A stretch of 7,621 bases of DNA from Methanosphaera sp. rholeuAM74 (GTDB taxonomy: Archaea > Methanobacteriota > Methanobacteria > Methanobacteriales > Methanobacteriaceae): positions 15,560 to 23,180 of the forward strand of contig MUZZ01000014.1 in assembly GCA_003266075.1 (NCBI GenBank). Reading direction: 5' to 3'. Position 1 is the stretch's first letter. Each line of letters starts with the position of its first letter. The position numbers and the translations under genes are program-made. Positions 1 to 6,800 of the stretch are shown here, in pieces. The notes beneath the pieces were generated by a model. The model had not been told where the DNA came from and did no database searches. It saw only the letters and a list, made by a program, of their open reading frames with translations.

Positions 1-302
1 GCTTAGAACTGCCTTCTGGTGTCAATGTTTATATATTCGTTGCTCATACTACTGGTGTTGATGAAGTCATTGCAGAAGAGTTATTCGATAATGCTGATAT
101 TGTGACAGCTTGTGCTTCTAAGAGTATTTCAAAATTAGCCAATGAAAAAAAGCCGTATTATTATGGAACTGCTGTTCCAATATTTGCTGTCAGTGATGAG
201 GGTAAATTTTTATTGGATGCTCGTTTGAAGGATATTGGTAAGCCTTTAAGTATTAAAGATTATCCACTTGATTTTTCTAAGCAACCTAGACCTTTAAAAT
301 AG
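1..302 (+). CDS. Methanogenesis marker protein 8-like (DUF2099), C-terminal part
   Basis: This is the 3' end of a gene that begins before the window. The frame is open from base 3 to the TAG at 300-302 and gives about 99 residues. A GTG at 102 is an internal valine, because the frame continues upstream without a stop. I see an AHTTGVDEVIAEELF segment, then ADIVTACASKSISKLA, then AVPIFAVSDEGKFLL. From memory this order (HTTG, a DIVTACAS cysteine motif, a PIFA strand with a G-K-x-L-L end) matches the C-terminus of methanogenesis marker protein 8 (mmp8), a roughly 270-residue family. That family is found almost only in methanogens and its exact role is unknown. There is no membrane segment or signal in the visible part, so it is probably cytoplasmic. 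The tail after the PIFA strand (about 35 residues, ending PRPLK) is polar and not diagnostic. The family call rests on recalled motifs, not a search. Confidence 0.65.
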   Translation, partial: LELPSGVNVYIFVAHTTGVDEVIAEELFDNADIVTACASKSISKLANEKKPYYYGTAVPIFAVSDEGKFLLDARLKDIGKPLSIKDYPLDFSKQPRPLK

Positions 303-303
303 G

Positions 304-326
304 TTTTTTCCAATATATATTTTTTT
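304..326 (+). terminator. Oligo-T terminator after the marker-8-like gene
   Basis: Two T-runs (six T at 304-309, seven T at 320-326) start two bases after the TAG stop. They are separated by an AT-only stretch. Archaeal transcription usually ends at such U-rich tracts without needing a strong hairpin, and none is evident here. Confidence 0.55.
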
Positions 327-530
327 AGTTAATTACGTGTATCTCATAACTAGTTTTTAGTAATGAATAATGTTTTAACATATTAATATTATCAGATTTC
401 CTTTTTATATCCATTTTGTTTAATTGGTATATGTGACGTTTTTGCTATCTTCTTTTTTTGTGTCCTTGTATTGAAATCTTTTTTGCTATGCTAAATAAGA
501 GAATATAACAAGTCTTATCAAAAAAATAGT

Positions 531-560
531 TATTAATTATAAAAAAATTTATGATTAATA
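531..560. repeat. Near-perfect 13-bp inverted repeat upstream of a promoter
   Basis: The left arm TATTAATTATAAA (531-543) and the right arm TTTATGATTAATA (548-560) are reverse complements at 12 of 13 positions, around an AAAA centre. The single mismatch (538 with 553) would be a U-G pair in RNA. It ends six bases before the candidate TATA box of the dehydrogenase gene, a position where archaeal regulators or activators commonly bind. The arms are almost all A and T, so chance is a real alternative in DNA this AT-rich. Confidence 0.5.
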
Positions 561-565
561 GTGAT

Positions 566-577
566 AAATTATATATG
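566..577 (+). promoter_or_regulatory. Candidate TATA box for the dehydrogenase gene
   Basis: The sequence AAATTATATATG resembles the archaeal TTTATATA-type box. Transcription would start about 25 bases downstream, near 600. That gives a leader of roughly 55-60 bases containing the strong Shine-Dalgarno site at 643-647. Other AT-rich stretches nearby could also serve, so the exact box is uncertain. Confidence 0.4.
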
Positions 578-642
578 TAATCAAAACATAATTACTACTA
601 CAGAAGATTAAAATAGATTACGAACAACCTAATAATAATTAT

Positions 643-647
643 GGAGG
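643..647 (+). promoter_or_regulatory. Ribosome-binding site for the 658 start
   Basis: GGAGG is a perfect match to the archaeal anti-Shine-Dalgarno sequence. It sits ten bases before the ATG at 658, which supports that start codon. Confidence 0.8.
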
Positions 648-657
648 AAAACATTTA

Positions 658-1596
658 ATGCAAATAAAAAATGTGACAGTAGCAGGTGGAGGAGTACTTG
701 GGAGTCAAATAGCATTCCAAAGTGCATACTCCGGATTTGACGTTAAAATATGGCTACGAAGTGAAGGTTCAATAGAAAGAACACAACCAAAAATAGACAG
801 ACTAAAAGAAATCTACTTAAAAACCCTAGACCAAATGAAAACAGATAAAAATGCATACTGTAGGGGATTCACAGACAAAACAGAACTAACAAACGACGAA
901 ATAGACCAACTAAAACAAAAAGTAGAAAAAGCTTACGACAACATAGAACTAACAACCAGTTACGAAGAAGCAGCAAGTGATGCTGACTTAATAATAGAAG
1001 CAATAGCAGAAGACCCTCAACAGAAAATAGCATTCTACCAGGAACTAGCAAAACACATGCCAGAAAAAACGATACTAGTAACAAATTCATCAACAATGCT
1101 ACCAAGTACATTTGCAGAATACACACAAAGACCAGAAAAATATTTAGCGTTACACTTCGCAAACGAAATATGGAAAAACAACACGGCAGAAGTGATGGGA
1201 CAACCACAAACAAAACAAGAGTACTACGATGAGGTAGTCAAATTTGCCGAAAACATCAACATGGTTCCATTAAAACTCAAAAAAGAACAACCAGGATACA
1301 TTTTAAACTCAATGTTAGTACCATTTTTAAGTGCAGCCGAAGCATTATATGCAAATGACGTAGCAGACCCAGAAACAATCGATAAAACATGGGTATTAGC
1401 TACAGGTGCACCAAATGGACCATTCAGAATACTCGACGTTGTAGGGCTAACAACAGCATACAACATAGTAATAATGAATCCTGAAGCCTCTGATCCTGAA
1501 TCAACACCAGGGAAAATAGCTGCAAAACTCAAAGAAAAAATAGATGCAGGAAAAACTGGAATAAATGCAGGTGAAGGCTTTTATAAATATAAATAA
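658..1596 (+). CDS. 3-hydroxyacyl-CoA dehydrogenase family oxidoreductase
   Basis: This 312-residue protein is predicted to oxidise or reduce a 3-hydroxyacyl/3-oxoacyl substrate with a nicotinamide cofactor. It has the full length of the family (about 280-315). The N-terminal Rossmann domain starts with G10-G-G12-V-L-G15. The segment SDADLIIEAIAED (107-119) is the typical strand before the catalytic part. The catalytic residues fit the family spacing: S145 in TNSS, H166 in LHF, E178 in AEVM and N217 in PGYILN. The C-terminal helical domain includes GAPNGPFRILDVVGL and ends in the family signature GINAGEGFYKYK. Two points are odd. The position after the second strand, usually an Asp that binds the NAD ribose, is L33 followed by R34-S35, which hints at NADP. 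The usual HFFNP loop is replaced by HFANEIWKNN, so the substrate is probably not a standard acyl-CoA. It is cytoplasmic, has a long gap on each side and is likely transcribed alone. Methanogens lack classical beta-oxidation, so its pathway is unknown. Confidence 0.88.
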   Translation: MQIKNVTVAGGGVLGSQIAFQSAYSGFDVKIWLRSEGSIERTQPKIDRLKEIYLKTLDQMKTDKNAYCRGFTDKTELTNDEIDQLKQKVEKAYDNIELTTSYEEAASDADLIIEAIAEDPQQKIAFYQELAKHMPEKTILVTNSSTMLPSTFAEYTQRPEKYLALHFANEIWKNNTAEVMGQPQTKQEYYDEVVKFAENINMVPLKLKKEQPGYILNSMLVPFLSAAEALYANDVADPETIDKTWVLATGAPNGPFRILDVVGLTTAYNIVIMNPEASDPESTPGKIAAKLKEKIDAGKTGINAGEGFYKYK

Positions 1597-1632
1597 TACC
1601 TAATCCAAACAATAACTCCTTTAAATTTCCGC

Positions 1633-1668
1633 TTTTTCATGGGATTATACCCTTTCACTTTTATTTTT
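1633..1668 (+). terminator. T-rich terminator region after the dehydrogenase gene
   Basis: Short T-runs lie at 1633-1637, 1659-1662 and 1664-1668. Between them is a weak GGG/CCC hairpin (1641-1643 with 1650-1652). Clustered U-tracts shortly after a stop codon (1594-1596) fit archaeal termination, but no single run is long. Confidence 0.45.
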
Positions 1669-1725
1669 AAAACAGAGTGTTAGCATAATTTCTCTTTTCA
1701 CACTTTTTGGTAATACTATTGTATG

Positions 1726-1773
1726 TTCCTAGAAAACAGGACATCGCCACAATATTCCTAGAAACTTCCTAGA
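1726..1773. repeat. Three direct copies of TTCCTAGA
   Basis: TTCCTAGA occurs at 1726-1733, 1755-1762 and 1766-1773. The first two copies extend to TTCCTAGAAA. Start-to-start distances are 29 and 11 bases. The last 11-base step is about one helical turn, as for tandem protein-binding sites, but the copies are about 275 bases upstream of the next gene. No function is assigned. Confidence 0.5.
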
Positions 1774-1992
1774 CGATGACATATTAACAACATATCACAG
1801 AATAACCTAAGAAATATACCTTCAAAGAACGGATAATCACGGGGAGGACTATACAAAACAGGAAAAGGCATAACTAGTAATAACATTATTAAAAAATTTT
1901 ATAACCCTATTTAAATCATAATAATTATTTTTTCATAGATTTTTATGGTGCTAATACTTTTTTCTTCTTAACATAATTCATGCCAAAATCAG

Positions 1993-2032
1993 AAAATATA
2001 CTAATACTAATTAGGCTATATAATATAATTAG
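1993..2032 (+). promoter_or_regulatory. Candidate promoter and operator of the aldo/keto reductase gene
   Basis: Two TATA-like boxes are possible. AAAATATA at 1993-2000 would start transcription near 2024 and leave a short leader that includes the ribosome-binding site. TATATAAT at 2017-2024 is the better match, but would start transcription almost at the ATG. The second box is flanked by a perfect seven-base inverted repeat, CTAATTA (2007-2013) and TAATTAG (2026-2032), which could be an operator that blocks TATA binding. The choice of box is inference. Confidence 0.35.
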
Positions 2033-2035
2033 ATG

Positions 2036-2041
2036 GGTGAT
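2036..2041 (+). promoter_or_regulatory. Ribosome-binding site for the 2048 start
   Basis: GGTGAT is complementary to the 3' end of archaeal 16S rRNA (the GGTGAT part of GGAGGTGATC). It lies six bases before the ATG at 2048 and supports that start. Confidence 0.65.
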
Positions 2042-2047
2042 TAAACA

Positions 2048-3265
2048 ATGGAGTACCGGAAAATAGCTAAAAATAATGACGAAATATCCTTACTAGGATT
2101 TGGAGCTATGCGTCTAAAACAGGAAAAAGGAAAAATTAACATAGAACTAGCTCGAGAATTAATAAAATATGCAATAGATCATGGAATAAACTATTTTGAC
2201 ACAGCATACCTCTATGGTGATGGTAAAGGACATAATGAAAAAGTATTGGGACAAATAATCGAAGAATTAGGTTGTAGAAAAGAAGTTAAACTATCCACTA
2301 AATTAAATAGGATGATAACACATACAAAGGATGCTATGGATAAGATGTTCGAAGAAGAACTATCCAACCTAAGAACAAACTACATAGACTACTACTTCAT
2401 TCACAATGTCATAAGCTACGAGGATATGCAACAATTAATAAACAATGGATTACTGGAGTTTATAGAAGAAAGAAAGAATAGTGGTCAAATAAGAAACATG
2501 GGTTTTTCATTCCATGGCTCTTATGAAGATTTTGAAAAAATAATTGAATTATACGATTGGGATATGACACTTCTACAATACAATTACTTAGATGACAACA
2601 TGCAAGCAGGTATCAAAGGGATAAAATTAGCAAACTCTAAGGGAATGGGAGTAATGATAATGGAGCCACTTAAAGGTGGATTACTGGCAGATAAGATACC
2701 AGCTAAAGCACAGGAAATAATAGATAACTCAAACACAGAAAAAAACAACGTCTCGCTAGCACTCAATTGGGTTTATAACACTCCAGAAGTGACGTGTGTA
2801 CTAAGTGGAATGAACACCATCAAAATGCTCGAAGAAAACATTAAGCTAACAGAAAATCCACATGAATACTTAACCGATGACGATAAAAAAGTTATAAAAG
2901 AAGTCAAAGAAATAATACATGACTTAAACAAGATAAGCTGCACATCCTGTAATTATTGTATGCCTTGTCCACAGAATATCAACATTCCAGACATATTCAG
3001 GTTATACAATGACACATACCTATTTCCAGAAAACAAGGTATTCATTATGCATAAAAACACAATATCATATGCTGCAAACATCTTAGGAGTTATCGGACAA
3101 AAACACGACGTGTCACTATGCACACACTGTGGTTTATGCCAAAACGTATGCCCACAAAGACTTGAAATACCCGAACTACTAAAACAGGCAGATAACAAGT
3201 TTCACGGTAGACTAATACGTCCTTTAACTCCATTAATAAAGAAATTAATGGGAGTAGTACTTTAA
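2048..3265 (+). CDS. Aldo/keto reductase with C-terminal iron-sulfur domain
   Basis: This 405-residue protein combines a TIM-barrel aldo/keto reductase (about 1-285) with a cysteine-rich tail (about 293-385). The catalytic tetrad is visible: D51 and Y56 in FDTAYLYG, K85 in LSTKLN and H119 in YYFIHN. VLSGMNTIKMLEENI (251-265) is the usual phosphate-binding segment for NADP(H). The tail has two cysteine groups: C298, C301, C304, C307-P and C358, C361, C364, C368-P. The second is a classic [4Fe-4S] ferredoxin motif. Proteins of this build (COG1453-type) are known, but their substrates mostly are not; the clusters suggest electron exchange with ferredoxin or another protein as well as NADPH. The protein is cytoplasmic with no signal peptide. 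It is flanked upstream by a 451-base gap and meets the nitroreductase gene tail to tail. I am sure of the family and unsure of the substrate. Confidence 0.92.
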   Translation: MEYRKIAKNNDEISLLGFGAMRLKQEKGKINIELARELIKYAIDHGINYFDTAYLYGDGKGHNEKVLGQIIEELGCRKEVKLSTKLNRMITHTKDAMDKMFEEELSNLRTNYIDYYFIHNVISYEDMQQLINNGLLEFIEERKNSGQIRNMGFSFHGSYEDFEKIIELYDWDMTLLQYNYLDDNMQAGIKGIKLANSKGMGVMIMEPLKGGLLADKIPAKAQEIIDNSNTEKNNVSLALNWVYNTPEVTCVLSGMNTIKMLEENIKLTENPHEYLTDDDKKVIKEVKEIIHDLNKISCTSCNYCMPCPQNINIPDIFRLYNDTYLFPENKVFIMHKNTISYAANILGVIGQKHDVSLCTHCGLCQNVCPQRLEIPELLKQADNKFHGRLIRPLTPLIKKLMGVVL

Positions 3266-3273
3266 ATTTACCC

Positions 3274-3795
3274 CTAATCCATGAACTTAACCACTGAATC
3301 ACTTATGATAGGTACTTCATGGGAATCTAACTCTTCTACCATAACACCTAAAGACAATATCCCCACAATACGGTAATTATCATCCAATGATAAAAGCCCT
3401 CTGACAACATCCTCAGATAACTTGTCATCACCAGAATACCTTAAATGTGTCTGACACCAACAACTACCGATACCAAGGTTAGCTGCCATCAAATCCATAT
3501 ACGTTAATACAATGGATGAATCTTCAATCCATGTATTGGCTTTAACACTATCAGCAACCACTACAATTGCAGCATTAGCCTTTTCAAGCATAGCTGAACC
3601 AGACTTCTTGGACAAAGATAGTTGCCTCAACGTTTTCTTATTTCTCACAACTACCAGTTCACATGGCTTTCTGTTTCTACTGCTGGGAGCAAGTAGTCCT
3701 GCCTTTATGATCTTATCCAAGTCATCATCACTAATATCTTCATCACCATATTCTCTAACACTTCTTCTTTTAATCATCACGTCAAATAATTCCAT
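3274..3795 (-). CDS. Nitroreductase family FMN-dependent oxidoreductase
   Basis: This 173-residue protein has the usual length for small nitroreductase-fold enzymes, which bind FMN as dimers and reduce nitro compounds, quinones, flavins or other acceptors with NAD(P)H. The start IKRRSVREY (8-16) supplies the FMN-phosphate-binding R10, S12 and R14. APSSRNRKPCELVVV (36-50) matches the family's APS-x-x-N-x-QPW segment, with K43 and C45 replacing the common Gln and Trp. WIEDSSIVLTYMDLMAA (89-105) and LGIGSCW (107-113) are the core helix and the second FMN-contact region. The C-terminus is a short strand and tail, ILSLGVMVEEL onward. An SD-like GGAGAT on the minus strand at 3804-3809 supports the ATG at 3793-3795. 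The gene follows the SNF2 gene by 49 bases with no T-run between, so it may be co-transcribed. The physiological substrate cannot be told from sequence. Confidence 0.88.
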   Translation of the reverse strand: MELFDVMIKRRSVREYGDEDISDDDLDKIIKAGLLAPSSRNRKPCELVVVRNKKTLRQLSLSKKSGSAMLEKANAAIVVVADSVKANTWIEDSSIVLTYMDLMAANLGIGSCWCQTHLRYSGDDKLSEDVVRGLLSLDDNYRIVGILSLGVMVEELDSHEVPIISDSVVKFMD

Positions 3796-3803
3796 CTAAA
3801 TCC

Positions 3804-3809
3804 ATCTCC
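3804..3809 (-). promoter_or_regulatory. Ribosome-binding site of the nitroreductase gene
   Basis: Read on the minus strand this is GGAGAT, eight bases before the ATG whose first base is 3795. It supports that start even though the gap from the upstream SNF2 gene is only 49 bases. Confidence 0.65.
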
Positions 3810-3844
3810 ATTTGTTTTGATTCTAATACATTATTGTTTGTGTC

Positions 3845-6800
3845 TTAAGTTTTTCTTAAAGATAATATTTGTTTAAGTTCTTTATCATCCATTTCGGTAA
3901 TGAATTTTTCTCCACTACCCACAGTTATTTCTGCTAACTCTTTTTTATCATGTATCATATCATTTATTTTCTCCTCGAATGTTGCCGTGGTTATGAACCT
4001 ATAGACCATCACGTTCTTGTCCTGTCCTATACGGTATGCACGGTCTGTTGCCTGATTTTCTACAGCAGGATTCCACCACAAGTCGTAGTGTATAACATTA
4101 GATGCTGCAGTCAGATTCAAACCTGTACCACCAGCTTTAAGTGATAACAGGAATATCTTACTCTGTGAGTTGTTTTGGAACTTATCTACTAGTGTATCCC
4201 TCTGTTTTCGTGAAAGTGACCCATGAAGGAATAGTACCTCTTCATCGAATTTATCTTCAATTAACTTCTTGATAATGTTACCCATTTGTACGTACTGCGT
4301 GAATATTAGTACTTTCTCGTTGGATTCTATTATATTTTCTAATAGGTTAGTCAATAACTCCATCTTACCAGACTCTTCTATCTGTGCCCTGTTGGACTTC
4401 GTATACTGTGATGGATGGTTACAAATCTGTTTTAACGAGTTTATAAGGTTAAGTACTAATCCTTTCCTTTCTATTCCTTCACTAGCATCTAGTTGTTCTA
4501 AGGTATCGTCAAGTACTTCCTGATATAGTGCTGTTTGTTTTCTTGTGAGACTACAGTATACATCGTTTGTTATCTTATCTGGTAAGTCCTTTATGATGTT
4601 TTTATCACTTTTAAGTCTTCTAAGTAGGAATGGCTGTGTGATCATTTTAAAGTTATCAAGCACTTCACTGTTTCTTTCTTTTTCAATTGGCACTATATAA
4701 TTGTCCCTGAACCTCTTTAAACTCGTAAGATAACCCTTGTTGATGAAGTCGAATATGCTCCAGTACTCTGATAACCTGTTTTCCACTGGTGTTCCACTTA
4801 ATGCTATCCTATGCTTGGATTTGACTGCTTTTATTGCTCTGCTCTGTTGTGTGCTTGGGTTTTTAATGTTTTGTGCCTCATCAACGATGCTAAGGTACCA
4901 TTTTTTCTTTTTGAATTTCTCTTCGTCTCGTCTTATGACACCATATGATGTTAGGTAAATATCATAATCCTCTTTAGGGAATTTTCTCTTTGATCCATGG
5001 AATATGAATGATGTTAGTGTTGGCGTGAACTTGTTTATCTCCTTTTGCCAGTTACTTAAGAGACTTGTCGGTGCAATGATGAGTACCTTCTCTTTTTCCA
5101 GTAATCCCTCGTTTTTTAGGTGGAGTATCGTTGTAAGTACTTGGAGGGTTTTTCCAAGACCCATGTCATCAGCCAGTATTGAGCCAAACCCAGTTTTTAT
5201 GTTCTGTACTAACCATGAATAACCAATTTCCTGATATTTACGTAGTGTTCCATTCAATTCTTCGGGTATGTCGACTTTTTCGTATTTCTTCATGTTTTCT
5301 ATTGCTTCTCTTAGGTTGTCATCGATGTTAACCTCTGCATCGTTCAGTTGTCCACTTAAGGATGCCTTGAGTAGTTCATGTCTGTTAAGTTTCTCTGGTA
5401 ATTTGTCAATCTGTTTGATGAGTGATTTTGTGTCTTTTTCATCAAGTATCACATATTCATTGGCAATTTTAACTAATCCTCTTGATTTTTCACTAAGTTC
5501 TTTGAATTCATCTAGAGTACATGTTGTGTCACCTATTGCTACTTCCCAGTCAAATTTCACAATATCCTTGAATGTTAGGTAGCCTTTCTCGTTTTGGCTA
5601 CTTGCTATGTTTAGTGTTAGTTTAGGCTTAAATATTTTTCTTAGTCCTTTTGGTAGGATTATGTTAATTCCTATTATTTCAAATAGTGGCAATGAGTTTA
5701 TGAAGAAATTTGAAAACTCATCTAAGTTATATTCTATTTCTTCACCACTAGTAAGTGCTTGGTTTACTTCTGGTAGTACTTCGTTTATTATGTGAATGTC
5801 TCTTAGCAGGTTGATTTTTAGGTTTGTGTCATCTGTTGTTGTTATGACGTCATTAATGTTCCGCATTTGGTTCTCATCGTCTGTTACTTCAATGTCGACT
5901 CTGAATGAATCATCATATTCATTGATGATGAGGGAAATATCGTAGTCACGCTTGTTTAGTGTGAACTTGGATAACCATTGTTTTATTAGTTCAGCGTTAC
6001 CATTTTCTTCAAATTCATCGAATTTCTGTCCTTTACAGAAGAATAACTGGTATACTGTTTCATCGTAGTGTTTTCGGATTAGTTGTGGTGTACCATATTT
6101 GAGGTATTGGTTAAAGAAACCTTTTATCAGTATTGATACAGCACTTATTATCTGGTCTTTCCTTGATAACTTCCTATTATTAATTCTTATCAGGTCATCT
6201 GGGCATGTTTGTGTGAGTTTATCCACTATTTTGGCAATTTCTTTATCAAATAATGCTGGAATCCATCGGATATAGTATGTGTCCTTGTTTTTAAATATTT
6301 CGGGTAGTATGGCATGGTTTTTTATTAGTTCAGTAGTGAATTTGGTTAGTGTATTCATGTATCGGATGTTATAATTGTATTTTTCTATGTGGCTTTCATT
6401 CAATTCCACCATTAATGCAAAGAGTATTTTTTCGCTATGGTCTTTATCAAATATGGATTTCTGTCCTGTTGTTATTTTTTTTATCTGGTGTGTACTATCT
6501 AAGTTTATTTTAAAGTTTTCCCATTGGTTTGGCTTATCCCAGTACTCTATGAACTGCTTTTCAATCCATTCATCTATTTCTCCATCTTTTTTTTCGTTGA
6601 ATCTTTTATTGGGGTATTTTTTTCCAGGTAGTTGTGTGTGTGGTTCATAGCTATCTCTAATGTTCCTTGTGTGTCCGTCCACGTATTTTTTAGCATATCG
6701 TTCCATGGATGTATATCCACTACGGAGTATCTTCTTAAAATCAGAGTCGTAGAATGTTGGATTTTCATTTAATAGTGGGAAAATGGTTTCTATTAGATCA

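Larger units (their letters stand above)
327..657. other. AT-rich intergenic region upstream of the dehydrogenase gene
   Basis: No supportable open reading frame of useful length is present. The region is extremely AT-rich; 541-600 has only 8 G/C in 60 bases. Its left part is T-rich on the plus strand, with runs near 402-406, 453-459 and 479-484. A ten-base direct repeat TTTTTGCTAT occurs at 439-448 and 480-489. The right part holds the inverted repeat, the candidate TATA box and the ribosome-binding site listed separately. I see no tRNA or structured RNA in it. Confidence 0.7.
1669..2047. other. Intergenic region with a GC-richer island at about 1721-1860
   Basis: No convincing gene is present. 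The stretch 1741-1800 has 22 G/C in 60 bases and 1801-1860 has 21 in 60, whereas 1881-1940 has about 7 in 60. In a genome this AT-rich, such an island suggests a structured RNA or the remains of a gene. One plus-strand frame (1733-1873) reads with gene-like codons and a single in-frame TAA at 1808-1810, but it has no start codon or recognisable protein. A Shine-Dalgarno-like GGGGAGG at 1841-1847 has no ATG, GTG or TTG behind it. I found no clear multi-stem RNA fold by eye; only CATCG (1742-1746) and CGATG (1774-1778) can pair. Confidence 0.4.

Noticed and set aside
102..302. A separate 66-codon gene starting at the GTG at 102.
   Set aside because: The frame is open to the left edge and the residues before the GTG (HTTG segment) belong to the same conserved protein, so this is the end of a longer gene.
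641..658. Five-codon frame (MEENI) whose TAA overlaps the dehydrogenase ATG as TAATG.
   Set aside because: Its ATG overlaps the dehydrogenase Shine-Dalgarno site and it has no binding site of its own, so a real coupled leader peptide is unlikely.
869..1213. Minus-strand frame of 114 codons, very rich in leucine and valine.
   Set aside because: It is the complement of the well-supported dehydrogenase gene. The leucine runs come from A-rich codons such as AAC, AAA and CAA on the plus strand, and it has no domain signature.
1224..1532. Minus-strand frame of 102 codons opposite the dehydrogenase C-terminal half.
   Set aside because: It is antisense to conserved catalytic and C-terminal motifs of the real gene and has no recognisable family features.
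1773..1779. ACGATGA resembles the C box (RTGATGA) of archaeal C/D guide RNAs, inside the GC-richer island.
   Set aside because: It has one mismatch and no CTGA D box follows at the right distance.
5268..5582. Plus-strand frame of 104 codons rich in serine and leucine, and similar ones across 3950-7223.
   Set aside because: All lie opposite the continuous 1183-codon SNF2 gene with intact motifs; their serine/leucine/phenylalanine bias is expected of complementary AT-rich coding sequence.
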